The notes under the pieces: model-generated
Databases searched by the model: none
Seen by the model: the letters and a program-made list of their open reading frames with translations, nothing else
Told to the model about the DNA's origin: nothing
Program-made: the position numbers and the translations under genes
Shown here: positions 35,056 to 43,803 of the stretch, in pieces
Layout of the letters: the number at the start of each line of letters is the position of its first letter
Numbering within the stretch: the first letter of the stretch is position 1
Assembly (NCBI RefSeq): GCF_002932875.1
Contig: NZ_PSWS01000036.1
Location: 1-56,025 of the forward strand
Origin: Rathayibacter tritici
GTDB taxonomy: Bacteria; Actinomycetota; Actinomycetes; Actinomycetales; Microbacteriaceae
DNA: 56,025 nt
Reading direction: 5' to 3'

Positions 35056-35659
35056 AGCCAATTTGCATGTCGTCCAGGTAAGCCGGAGCTGCATGTCTCC
35101 TTATGAGAGGCACTCGGTTGAGCCCTCGAATTCCCTTCATGCCATACCGGTCACATCGCGGTCGCCGCTGGTCGGTCGTCGTAGGCTCGAAGTTCAGGCG
35201 AGCGGGAGGCCAAGTCTCCGCTGAGTTGTTCAGAGAACTCTGCGACCGAATGTCAACAGGGTTACTCCGAGCAGACGCTACATAGTCTGGGGATCGGCAG
35301 CTATCAGGCATATCATCGCGATCCGGCAGGGCCCAAATAGCCCTCGACGCGTCACGCGTGAACTATCCGCAAGCCAAGCGCTGTCGATGAACGAAAGCTC
35401 ACTGTCTTCAGGCTGACCGTGACGGTGGAACCTCACCGTTCACGCCGCTGCGCGAAGCATGCACAATAGCCGCAACCTGCTACATGCCGACCATGCCGCA
35501 ACAATCGTAGAAGCTACGAAGCCCAGAGGCCCATCCAGAGCCGTGCTGATTCACTACGAAATTTGTGATCCGCGCCGAACTTCAAGGCGCTGATCGTGTG
35601 CCCTGAATAACCCTCCCTGACCTACATCAGTAGGAATATCAGTTCGCCTCAGCAACTAG
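35056..35659. other. Gap where a LanM and the start of LanT would be expected
   Basis: About 600 bases with stops in all frames. No LanM-like zinc motif or cyclase segment could be found. A short palindrome acggtg-gaacct-caccgt lies at 35422-35439. The LanT fragment begins directly after it, consistent with deletion and decay of the synthetase and transporter genes. Confidence 0.45.
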
Positions 35660-36196
35660 TGGAAGCCTTCACAAGGTGCGTCGGCCCAAAGGCGGCGTCG
35701 GCCAACGGTCGGTGTTGACTCGTACCGCGAACGAAGCGCCGTCCTGTGCTCGATCGCGGGTTCTATCGGCGAGAACGTTCGTATGGGTCGGGATCAGTAC
35801 TCGCATGAAGATCTCGTCGAGGCTTGCTCGCAAGCTCAGTTGTACGAGGACATTCGGGCGATGCCGCTCGGATTCGACACACCTGTCGGCGAGGGTGGAG
35901 CGGGACTCTCTGGTGGTCAAGCACAGCGGCTTGCGCTGGCCCGCGCCCTACTGGGTAGACCTCAATTGCTGTTGCTCGATGAAGCGACAAGCCACTTGGA
36001 CCTCGAAACCGAAAGGCGCGTGGAGGCGGCGCTCGACCACATGAAGTGTACGCGGGTGGTCATTTCGCACCGGTTGTCTTCGGTAGTCAACGCCGACAGA
36101 ATCTTCGTACTAGACGGTGGTTGCGTCGTGCAGGAAGGTGTCCACGACGATCTGGTGAATACGGAGGGCGTGTATCGGTCTATTTTCCGCAGCTGA
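35660..36196 (+). pseudogene. LanT-type ABC transporter, C-terminal ATPase fragment
   Basis: The frame is open from a TAG at 35657. Homology begins around 35702 and is clear from SIGENVRMGRDQYS onward. It has the ABC signature GAGLSGGQAQRLALARALL, Walker B QLLLLDEATSHLDLE and the H-loop VVISHRLSSV, ending SIFRS. Missing are the C39 peptidase domain, all membrane spans, Walker A and the Q-loop. Only about the last 160 of some 700 residues remain. An intact LanT would cleave the GG leaders and export the peptides. Lies between precursors 2 and 3. Confidence 0.82.
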
Positions 36197-36255
36197 GTTG
36201 TAAAATGCTACCGTCGAGCTGAGTGAGCAATTATCCCTTTATGAAGGAGGAAGGC

Positions 36256-36507
36256 ATGAGTGAGAAGAATCTGCTGACATTCTGGAAAGACCCGGAGAAG
36301 CGCTTCGAGTCACGAAAAGTTGCCGAGGAGCGCAGTGATCATCCATCTGGTGGGATTATCCTTCCTGATCTCGATGATGCTGTAGCTGGTGGAACGGCCT
36401 GGCTGACTCCGGGAGTTGCGGTGACTGGCGCTTTCGGGTGCTTCACCCTGAATAATACCGCTTGCAATGGTACGTGTGGGGTTCGTACTTCGGGGTGCTG
36501 TGGATGA
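36256..36507 (+). CDS. Class II lanthipeptide precursor 3
   Basis: 83 residues from ATG 36256, preceded by gaaggaggaagg. The leader FWKDPEKRFESRK, DHPSGG and LPDLDDAVAGG is closely related to that of precursor 1. The predicted core starts TAWLTPGVAVTGAFGCFT and ends VRTSGCCG. Shared with core 1 are TP, TG, GC(W/F)T, N(T)xCNG(S/T)C and GCC, so rings should be placed alike. Precursors 1 and 3 are a duplicated pair around the transporter fragment. Confidence 0.82.
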   Translation: MSEKNLLTFWKDPEKRFESRKVAEERSDHPSGGIILPDLDDAVAGGTAWLTPGVAVTGAFGCFTLNNTACNGTCGVRTSGCCG

Positions 36508-36523
36508 GACAGGGGGTTGGTGT

Positions 36524-36798
36524 ATGGATGCAACGACGACTTCACCGGCTGCTGGCAAGTTTCGCTGGCCCGCCTCGGACCTCGCCCGTTATTCCGTATG
36601 GTGTGGGTTCTTCTTGCTCAACATTCCTGCAATCGTCTTGGGGCACCTTGCGTGCCGTCGACGTGATCCGGGCGACGACAGGACACTGAGGCTGGCCCGT
36701 TGGGGCTTGTTTCTGGGCTATTCCCATTGGGGGCGGTAATTGTCATTGTCGTCCAGCTGGTAGCCAATGCATCACTGCCGTTCGCCACTGGCCCGTAG
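36524..36798 (+). pseudogene. Frameshifted DUF4190-type membrane protein gene
   Basis: ATG 36524 (ribosome binding site aggggg) opens a frame with ARYSVWCGFFLLNIPAIVLG and a loop LRLARWGLFLGYS, the DUF4190 pattern. It then ends early at 36739. The frame shifted by one base continues from the same point as PLGAVIVIVVQLVANASLPF, a proper second span, and stops at 36798. An indel near 36715-36730 thus splits the gene. Position after precursor 3 suggests a former immunity or accessory role. Confidence 0.65.
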
Positions 36799-36976
36799 GT
36801 TGTTTAACGTGAGCTGGGAACGGCAGGTCTACTCAGGCCGATTCGGCTCGAGATGGCCACGGCGATGAGCAGGGACCGCATTTCTCCTGCTCGCCGTTCG
36901 CCCTGTAGGAGGGCTGGGTCTGAGCGGCCTCGCCTGACACGTACGCGTCGTAAGTCGCAGGCCACGGAACGCGGAA

Positions 36977-37006
36977 CCGCCGCCGTCGAGTCAACGACGG
37001 CGGCGG
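36977..37006 (-). terminator. GC-rich hairpin after the beta-helix protein gene
   Basis: ccgccgccgtcg (36977-36988) and cgacggcggcgg (36995-37006) form a 12-bp perfect stem with a 6-base loop, 25 bases beyond the stop of the - strand gene. Confidence 0.65.
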
Positions 37007-37031
37007 CTCCGGCTTCCGGAGGCAGGTCAGG

Positions 37032-39215
37032 TCACGGCGTGCAGGCCATGTTCCCGATCAGGTCCTTCCCCGAGTTGGAGCAGCTCAGCGAGTTGCCGCT
37101 GGTCGGCCAGTTCGACGGCTGGTGCAGGTAGACCACGGCGTCCGTGGTCTTCAGCGCGAGGTTGCCGCTGATCGTGTTGTCATTGCCCGAGCCATCAGCG
37201 CGGGTGATCACCTGGTAGCCGTAGGTGGTGGTGCCGGAGGCGGAGTTGCCGGCGGCGAGCCAGCCGTTCCCAGAGACGAGGATCATCGAGACGATCTCCG
37301 GGGAGAGCCGCGAGCCTCCGAGGACCGTGTTGCCCACGATGTTCCCGTCGAGGGTGCCCTCCTTCGCCTCGATCGGCTCGGCGCCGGTGTCGCTGATCGA
37401 ATTGTCGACCACGGCGATGCGGGCCGTGCGGTCCGGGTCGCAGCCGTTGTACTCGCACCAGTTGCGGTCGGAGGTGCCGATGTAGACGCCCTCGCCGAAC
37501 TTGGCGGCGACGAGGCCGGTGCGGCGGATGGTGCTGCCCACGATCAGCGAATCGGTGGTCTGGTTGCGGAAGTGAACCGCTTCATAGCCGATGTCGGTCA
37601 CGGTCAGGCCGGCCATGTAAACGCCCTTGCTGGCGAGGACCTGGACGCCCTGGAAGGAACTGCGGACCGAGAAGCCCACCAGGTGCACGTCTTTCACCGT
37701 GTTGAGGATGAGCGCGGTGCCGCTGGAGGTCGATCCCGAGGAGAGGACGGCGTTGGGAGAGCCGCAGATCCAGATCGAGCCGGGCTGGGCGGCTGTGCCT
37801 CGGAGGGCGAACTTCCCGGTGTACCAGCCATCGGCGAGGCGGATGACCTCCCCGGAGGACGGGTTGCTCAGTGCCGCCACAAGCTGCGCCGAGGTCGACA
37901 CCGTCTTGGTGGCGGCAGGGCAGTTGAAGGCGGCCAGCAGCGAGGCGCGGGAGTCGAGGAGATCGGTGGTGGTGGTCGCCGTCTCCTTCAGTCGCGACTG
38001 GCGCCCGGCGTCGTCCGTGGCCGTGATGGAGTAGGTGTAGGTGCGGCCGACGGCGGCGGTCTCGTCACGGTACTGGCGCATCGGAGTGGTGACCGTGCTG
38101 AGGACCGTGTCGCCGGAGCCGTCGCCGTTGGCGCGGTGCACGTCGTAGGAGACGACTCTCGGGCTGAAGGGTGCGTCCCAGGCCACCGTGTAGCCGTCGG
38201 TCAGGGGGGAGAGCTCCACCGCGGTTGTCGCCAGGCCGTCCTCGGCGAGCACGAACGCGTCGATGATCAGGTTCCTGTCGGTCGATTTCGCGTTCTTCGT
38301 CCCGGTGTACGAGATGGTCACGGTGTGCGTGCCCGCGGAGAGATCGGTCGTCTCATAAACCGGCACCTGGTACTGCGCGGTGGAGCTGTAGCGGTCGACC
38401 CTCGTGACGGGGCCGCCGTCGACCGAGATCGCGGCGATCCCCGAGGAGGAGGTCTTGCGGCTGATCCAGCGCCACGACGTGCCGATGAAGGTGAAGGACA
38501 CTGAGCCGGCCGAGGTCAGGTATTTGATCCCGCCGCCGCTGTCGCCGCCGGCCATCGACTTCCACGATCCCGTGTAGTCCAGCGCGGGGTCCGTCTCCTG
38601 CACGGTGAGGCTGGTGGCGCCGGAGGGGTCGAGCACGGGTCCGTCGCCGCCGCCGGTCTCGCTGGCCGGCTGCTCGACGGAGCCGGTCGAGCGGGTGATG
38701 TCGAACGCATCGATGACCAGGTTCTTGTCATCCGCGGCGCTGTTCGCCCGCCCGCTCCACGCGATCTTGACGGTGTGGATCGTGTCGGTGAGGCCCTTCT
38801 TCGAGAACACCGGGACTTGGTAGGCGGTGGTTGTGGTGTACCGGTCGACCGAGGTGCTCGCGCCGTCGACGGTGACGGTGGCGATTCCGGCGGAGGCGGT
38901 GGTACGGCTGATCCAGCTGAAGCCGGTGCCGCGGAAGCTGAACGAAACGGAGCCGGTGCTATTGAGGAACTTGATTCCGCCGCCGCTGTCGCCGCCGGAC
39001 ATCGTGCGCCAGGAGCCGCTGTAAGCGAGTGAGGAGTTGTTCTCCTCAATGCGAGTGCTCTGTCCGGCCCCCGGGTCCAGGGTGGCTGCGGAGGCGGCGG
39101 GAGCCGTGAGAGGGGCGACCAGGATGCCGAGAGCGATGGTCAAAGCAGTGGTGAGGGTGAGCCGTGCGCGTCCTCGTCGAGGACGGATTGGGTCTTGCGT
39201 TGTCGGAAAGTTCAC
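37032..39215 (-). CDS. Secreted multi-domain right-handed beta-helix protein
   Basis: 727 residues from a GTG start. The signal peptide (basic RPRRGRAR, then a hydrophobic core, cleavage near AASAAT at residue 43) is followed by two similar beta-sandwich domains (about 50-180 and 205-335). Each contains S(G/W)K/RxMxGGDSGGGIK and a DKN/RNLVIDAF end. A fibronectin type III domain follows (about 340-420), then a parallel beta-helix (about 430-727) with GVYMAGLTVTDIGYEAVHFR-like rungs. Such helices occur in polysaccharide lyases and hydrolases, so it probably binds and trims or degrades the exopolysaccharide. Catalytic residues cannot be fixed. A TATATAAC -10 lies at 39309-39316 (reverse strand). 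Confidence 0.8.
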   Translation of the reverse strand: MNFPTTQDPIRPRRGRARLTLTTALTIALGILVAPLTAPAASAATLDPGAGQSTRIEENNSSLAYSGSWRTMSGGDSGGGIKFLNSTGSVSFSFRGTGFSWISRTTASAGIATVTVDGASTSVDRYTTTTAYQVPVFSKKGLTDTIHTVKIAWSGRANSAADDKNLVIDAFDITRSTGSVEQPASETGGGDGPVLDPSGATSLTVQETDPALDYTGSWKSMAGGDSGGGIKYLTSAGSVSFTFIGTSWRWISRKTSSSGIAAISVDGGPVTRVDRYSSTAQYQVPVYETTDLSAGTHTVTISYTGTKNAKSTDRNLIIDAFVLAEDGLATTAVELSPLTDGYTVAWDAPFSPRVVSYDVHRANGDGSGDTVLSTVTTPMRQYRDETAAVGRTYTYSITATDDAGRQSRLKETATTTTDLLDSRASLLAAFNCPAATKTVSTSAQLVAALSNPSSGEVIRLADGWYTGKFALRGTAAQPGSIWICGSPNAVLSSGSTSSGTALILNTVKDVHLVGFSVRSSFQGVQVLASKGVYMAGLTVTDIGYEAVHFRNQTTDSLIVGSTIRRTGLVAAKFGEGVYIGTSDRNWCEYNGCDPDRTARIAVVDNSISDTGAEPIEAKEGTLDGNIVGNTVLGGSRLSPEIVSMILVSGNGWLAAGNSASGTTTYGYQVITRADGSGNDNTISGNLALKTTDAVVYLHQPSNWPTSGNSLSCSNSGKDLIGNMACTP

Positions 39216-39752
39216 GATCGACTCCGGGTCATCGAGGGGGCGTGTGGGGGAGGGAGCGAGAGGGGGCCAGAGGGGCTGCTCAAGGGGGTGGTGCTGGCTC
39301 TCCAGACGTTATATAGGGGCCGTGCGGACAATGATCGAATGAGGTGGATTCATTTCTTGGTCCCCCATTCGGGCGTGGTGATGGGGCGCGTAGCGGTATA
39401 TGGGCTGAAGGTCCGCCGAATCACCGGATAAATGCGTAAGCGCGACGATCACAAGCGATGCCGACGATGGACTGGACAGTGGGGATCGGATCAGGAGAAG
39501 ACTCCGGCAAGGCTCGTTCGCGGGATGGACGAGGGGGAGTGCTTGTCAATCGAGGAACGGCGACCCTACCCGTCGGCTCTGAGCGGGACCCTGTGTCGAG
39601 CCGCTGAGCGGGAAGAGACATCGGGTGTTCATACGTCCGACCTCGCTCCGAAACACTGCGATGATGGGCTGTCCAGCAGTGAATGCAGTCGCCTTCGCTT
39701 CACGGCTCCGCCGCCGCGGGCGAGTGGCAATCCCAACGAGAGGGAGGACGCG
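39216..39752. other. Divergent intergenic region of the beta-helix and YdcF genes
   Basis: About 540 bases with no supported gene. On the - strand it carries the likely -10 of the beta-helix gene near 39310. The + strand ORF upstream of 39753 lacks coding character. A gtggcaatcccaacgag stretch and gagggagg (ribosome binding site) end the region. Confidence 0.4.
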
Positions 39753-40373
39753 ATGGACACGGCAACGACCAGCGACCTCCCGTCGACCCCGCCCTCCCCG
39801 GAGCGGCCGCGCCGCCGTCGCGCCCGCGCCGTGATTGCCCGTCTCCTGCTCGTGCCCCTCGTCGTGCTCGCCCTCTTCGGCGCGGGCATCCCGCTCTACG
39901 TCACGCCGCCGATGGATCCGATCCCGAAGCAGGCCGACGCGGTGTTCGTGCTCGGCCCCTCCACGAGGGCGCGCGTCGAGTTCGCCCGGCGGATCATCAC
40001 CTCCGGAGCGACCGACACGATGGTGCTCTCGGTCGGCCCCGGCGAAATGGATGCGCCCTACGAGGAGAAAAAGTATAAGAAGTGCAACGAGCCGGGCGGC
40101 GACGTGCTCTGCTATTCGGCCGATCCGCTCACGACTCAGGGGGAGGCTCGGCAGCTGCGCGACATGGCCGACGAATACGGGTGGGATCACGTCATCGTGA
40201 TCACCAACTCCCCCCATCTCGTCCGCGCGGAGATGATCCTCCAGCGCTGCTATTCCGGCGACCTCTCGATGGTGCCCTCCGGAGAGCCGATGGGGCTCGA
40301 TTACCTCGTCAGCCAGTACTTCTATCAGACCGGTGGATTCCTCAAGGCTTTCCTCGTCACCAACAGCTGCTGA
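39753..40373 (+). CDS. YdcF/DUF218-family membrane-anchored protein
   Basis: 206 residues. A basic N-terminal stretch (RPRRRRARAV) and one span (about 31-52) precede a DUF218 domain. The domain has QADAVFVLGPSTRARVEFAR, TTQGEARQLRDMADEYGW and VIVITNSPHLVRAEMILQRC, the usual nucleotide- or lipid-binding-like fold (SanA/ElyC/YdcF). The E. coli relatives act in envelope and undecaprenyl-linked precursor handling. That fits the polysaccharide locus, but the reaction is unknown. Ribosome binding site gagggagg. Confidence 0.82.
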   Translation: MDTATTSDLPSTPPSPERPRRRRARAVIARLLLVPLVVLALFGAGIPLYVTPPMDPIPKQADAVFVLGPSTRARVEFARRIITSGATDTMVLSVGPGEMDAPYEEKKYKKCNEPGGDVLCYSADPLTTQGEARQLRDMADEYGWDHVIVITNSPHLVRAEMILQRCYSGDLSMVPSGEPMGLDYLVSQYFYQTGGFLKAFLVTNSC

Positions 40374-40467
40374 GGCTTCCAAAAGCTGAGTCTGCCTACG
40401 GTAGTCTGCCGAGAGCGTCATCGGCCTTGAGCCCGCTCCCACGCGAACCCCTCCGAAAGGCCCGCCC

Positions 40468-42600
40468 GTGACACCTGCTCGATCGATCTTCGCCGTCGGC
40501 CGCGGCCAGTACGAGAACATCGGCGATATCATCCTCCGCCGCCAGCTCCTCGACTGGCTCCGCACATCCGGACCGCTGCACGTCTACGTCGGCCACTCGC
40601 CGTGGGGCTACGACGACGGCCTGCGTCTCGGACCCGATGACACCGTCTACCGCTCGCTTCTGCGCTGGTACGCGGCGCTCGCCCGCGAGGCTCTGGCCGG
40701 CCGGGCGAACTCGGTGTTCAAGCCGGGAGAGATCCAGCTGACTCTGGTCGGGATGAAGGAGCACCTCGTGATGCTCCCGGGCATCGCCCTGGTGCGTCTG
40801 GGCGGCGGCCGCGTGATCCGCGCCGGTGTGGGCGCCCGCAACTTCGCTCCGCTGCCGCGCGCGATCATGTGGCCCTCGATGGCGCTCTCCAGCTACACCC
40901 GCTGGCGCGACGACAAGACGGCCGCCTACATGCGCGTCGGCGCCGCAATGCCGGACCTCGGCTACGGCGAGGGTGCGAGCGATGAGGAGCTGCGCGCCTT
41001 CGCCGTGCAGCCCGACGAGGAGCGGCGTGTGCTCGTCCTCTCTCTCCGCGAGGATCACGAGGTGGATGCGCGGCCCTACCCCGAGCAGGAGTGGCTGGCC
41101 GCGATCAAGGGCTTCGCCGAGCGCGAGGACCTCGACATCGTCGTCGTGACCCAGGTCGCCGTCGACGCCGAGCGCTCCCGCCGACTCGCCGCCGACCTCG
41201 ACGCCGGGATCCTCGACTGGGATCCGGCGCACACCCACGACGAGCACGAGATCCTGCTGCGCGAGCTCTACCAGCGGACCCGGATCGCGATGAGCGACCG
41301 GCTGCACGTGATCATCATGGCGTTCACCGAGGGCGCGGCCCCGGTGAGCCTGCAGATGGACGGGTCCACCAAGGCCTCGCGCCACTTCGAGACGATCGAT
41401 ATCCACGACATCACGGTCGACATGTCGCGGACGACCCCCGCGGCGGGCGTCGGGACCTTCTCCGCCGTCCTCGCTCGCCGCGGTGAGCTGCTCGAGAAGC
41501 TGCTCGTCGCACGGAGCCGACTCCGCGGTGTCCGCGACGACATCCAGGCGTTGCTTGCGGTGCCGCCGCGCAGCCGTCCGGCCGCCCCTGCGGGCCCGAA
41601 AACGGCGATCTACCACGTCGGCCGCAGCGGCGAGGTCCCCGGAGGGATGACGCAGGTCGTCAACGGGTACCTGCGCTGGCCGTTCGCCCGCTCGGACGTC
41701 CGGGTCATCTCCTCACGCACGGCACCGGGCGAGCATGTCGCCGCGGCCCGCTTGGCCGCCGGCGCTGCGGCCCGCATCGTCGCACTCTCGCGCCGCGAGC
41801 CCGGCAGTGTGATCGTCGTGCACCTCTCGGAGCGCGGCTCGTTCCTGCGCGAGGGATCGCTCCTGCGCCTGGCGCACCGCCTCGGCCTGCGCACGGTCGC
41901 CCACCTGCACGGCAGCGAGTTCGCCGCCTTCACCGCGGCGCACCCGCGGCTGGTGAAGGACGTGCTGCGCAGCGCCGACGAGATCATCTCGCTCTCGGAG
42001 GAGACCTCGGCGATCTGCCGCCGCTACGTCTCCGCCGATCGCGTGCACCTCGTGCCCAACGCACTCGAGCAGGGCACGCCGCGCGAGAAGACCCGCACCG
42101 TCGTCTTCGGCGGCGTCGTCAGCCACCGCAAGGGCGTCGACGTCCTGCAGCAGGCGTGGGCGAAGCTTCAGGGCGTCGAGGGCTGGCGCCTGCTGGTCGC
42201 CGGTCCGATCCGCGAGCCCGAGGTCGTCGACCGGAGCGTCCCGGGGATCGAGTTCCTCGGCTCGCTCGAGAACGCCCGCCTCCTCGCGCTGCTCGACGAG
42301 GCCTCGATCGCTGTGCTGCCCTCGCGCGATGAGGCGATGCCGATCTTCATCCTCGAGGCCCTCGCCCGCGATGCGGCCGTCGTCTCGACCGCGGTCGGCG
42401 GCATCCCCGAGGTCCTCGGCGACGGCTGCGGGCGGGTCGTCGCACCCGGCGACGTGGACGGCCTAGCCGCTGCGCTGAACGAGCTGATCACGGACGCTGA
42501 TGCCCGCGCCGAAGTCGTCGAGAAGGCTGGAGCGCGCTTCCGCGAGCGCTTCTCGGCCGACGCCGTGTTCCCGCGCGTCGAGGAGGTCTGGCTCGGCTGA
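40468..42600 (+). CDS. Bifunctional polysaccharide pyruvyl transferase - GT4 glycosyltransferase fusion
   Basis: 710 residues from GTG 40468. Residues about 1-355 are a pyruvyl transferase domain: VGRGQYENIGDIILRRQLLD at the start, LVLSLREDHEVDARPYPEQE mid-domain, and RIAMSDRLHVIIMAFTEGAA near 275. After a short linker, residues about 375-710 are a GT4 enzyme: GGMTQVVNGYLRW loop, VVFGGVVSHRKGVDVLQQAW, and the donor site AVLPSRDEAMPIFILEALAR (E-x7-E). A single chain that adds a sugar and its pyruvate ketal would be efficient. A likely -10 (TACGGT, 40398-40403) precedes it; a GC-rich hairpin follows after the stop. Confidence 0.85.
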   Translation: MTPARSIFAVGRGQYENIGDIILRRQLLDWLRTSGPLHVYVGHSPWGYDDGLRLGPDDTVYRSLLRWYAALAREALAGRANSVFKPGEIQLTLVGMKEHLVMLPGIALVRLGGGRVIRAGVGARNFAPLPRAIMWPSMALSSYTRWRDDKTAAYMRVGAAMPDLGYGEGASDEELRAFAVQPDEERRVLVLSLREDHEVDARPYPEQEWLAAIKGFAEREDLDIVVVTQVAVDAERSRRLAADLDAGILDWDPAHTHDEHEILLRELYQRTRIAMSDRLHVIIMAFTEGAAPVSLQMDGSTKASRHFETIDIHDITVDMSRTTPAAGVGTFSAVLARRGELLEKLLVARSRLRGVRDDIQALLAVPPRSRPAAPAGPKTAIYHVGRSGEVPGGMTQVVNGYLRWPFARSDVRVISSRTAPGEHVAAARLAAGAAARIVALSRREPGSVIVVHLSERGSFLREGSLLRLAHRLGLRTVAHLHGSEFAAFTAAHPRLVKDVLRSADEIISLSEETSAICRRYVSADRVHLVPNALEQGTPREKTRTVVFGGVVSHRKGVDVLQQAWAKLQGVEGWRLLVAGPIREPEVVDRSVPGIEFLGSLENARLLALLDEASIAVLPSRDEAMPIFILEALARDAAVVSTAVGGIPEVLGDGCGRVVAPGDVDGLAAALNELITDADARAEVVEKAGARFRERFSADAVFPRVEEVWLG

Positions 42601-42669
42601 GCCGCCTGCGACTTCACCCCGGATCCCGCCCGTCGCCCCTCTTCGGGGTGGGGCGGGGCCGGGGGAGCG

Positions 42670-42675
42670 TAAAAT
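42670..42675 (+). promoter_or_regulatory. Possible -10 of the small membrane protein operon
   Basis: TAAAAT stands out in a GC-rich region 86 bases before the GTG start at 42761. No clear -35 is seen. Confidence 0.4.
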
Positions 42676-42760
42676 CGCTGACGTCCGCGGCGCCGTGCCG
42701 TCGTGCGCTGTGCCGTTCGTTCCCGGACGCCTTCTTCCTCCATCCCAGAGAGGCTCGACT

Positions 42761-43354
42761 GTGGCCATCGCCGCCGACTCCGACCGCCGCCTGTGGACCC
42801 TGCCCCTCGCGCGCGCCGTGATCGCTGCGGTCGCCGGGTGCGTCGTCACGTTCTCGTCCGACCACGGGCCCGCCTTCGGTCTGGCCGTCTTCGGCGGCTT
42901 CGCGGTAGTGACCGGCGCGGTCTCGCTCGCCCTCGGGCTGCGCCGCTGGAGTGGTCGTGCCCGCCCGCTCGCCGTCGCCTCCGCGGTACTCACCCTGCTG
43001 GCCGGTGTCGCCGCGTTCCTCGCGCTCCCCGTGGCGAACCTGCTCTCTTTTGTCGCCCTCGTCGCCGGCTGGGCGCTGCTCTCCGGCTTCCTCGAGTTCT
43101 CGAGCGGACGCCGTAGCCAGGGTCTCGTCGGACGCGACGCTGTGATCGTCGGCATCGGCACCATGCTGCTCGGCGCCGCCTTCGGACTCCTTCCGCCGCA
43201 CCCCGTGGTCACCGTCGGTCTCCTCGGCGCTTACGCCGTGATGCTCACGGTGTACCTCGCGATCGCGGCGTTCTCGCTCAAGTGGGCCACAGCTGCCGCC
43301 ACCGGACACGACCCCGTCGCCCCCACGACACCGACCTCCGGAGGAGACCGATGA
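42761..43354 (+). CDS. DUF308/HdeD-like membrane protein
   Basis: 197 residues from GTG 42761 (weak upstream aggctcg). Six hydrophobic spans are arranged as three hairpins (about 14-36, 40-60, 68-92, 96-116, 127-145 and 150-172) with the FLEFSSGRRSQG loop, as in acid-resistance HdeD-like proteins. The C terminus is polar. The stop overlaps the next ATG. Function unknown. Confidence 0.65.
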   Translation: MAIAADSDRRLWTLPLARAVIAAVAGCVVTFSSDHGPAFGLAVFGGFAVVTGAVSLALGLRRWSGRARPLAVASAVLTLLAGVAAFLALPVANLLSFVALVAGWALLSGFLEFSSGRRSQGLVGRDAVIVGIGTMLLGAAFGLLPPHPVVTVGLLGAYAVMLTVYLAIAAFSLKWATAAATGHDPVAPTTPTSGGDR

Positions 43355-43665
43355 CCGCCGAAGGCCAACAGCCTGACCCCGCCTCCGGGGCCGAGCGCGA
43401 CCCCGGCGAGTTCACGCCGCGTACGTTCCAGCCGAGCCGGAAGGACCGCCTCCGCCCGCTCGAACTGATCGGCTTCTCCGCGGTGATGTCCGCCTTCGTC
43501 GGCCTCGTCGTGCTGCTGTCCACGCGTGAGGCGGTCGTCGCGCTCATCTCGTTCGGAGTGGCGTTCATCGTCGTCCTCGTCGCGATCGCCATGTTCTCGC
43601 TGACGTTCAAGCCCGACGACGCCGAGATCGCGGACATCGACGAACAGGACGCGCACGGCGCGTGA
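43351..43665 (+). CDS. Small two-span membrane protein
   Basis: 104 residues. A polar N terminus (residues 1-40) is followed by two adjacent spans (about 41-62 and 66-90) and an acidic tail (DDAEIADIDEQDAHGA). ATG 43351 overlaps the upstream stop (ATGA) and is preceded by ggaggag. It is conserved-looking in composition and translationally coupled; family not recognised. Confidence 0.6.
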   Translation: MTAEGQQPDPASGAERDPGEFTPRTFQPSRKDRLRPLELIGFSAVMSAFVGLVVLLSTREAVVALISFGVAFIVVLVAIAMFSLTFKPDDAEIADIDEQDAHGA

Positions 43666-43803
43666 TCCAGCGGGCTGCACTCCGGCCTGTCACGTCGGCT
43701 TGTCTCGGCCCTGTCTCAGTGCCCTGTCGCGTCGCTTGAGGTGATCCGTCGCGAACTGTCGGTCGGCGCGCGGTCAGAGCCGGAGGGCGAGCGCCTCGCT
43801 CTG

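Noticed and set aside
35422..35439. MerR-like operator palindrome
   Set aside because: A 6-base inverted repeat with 6-base spacing is too weak, and no MerR gene is nearby; it lies in degraded DNA.
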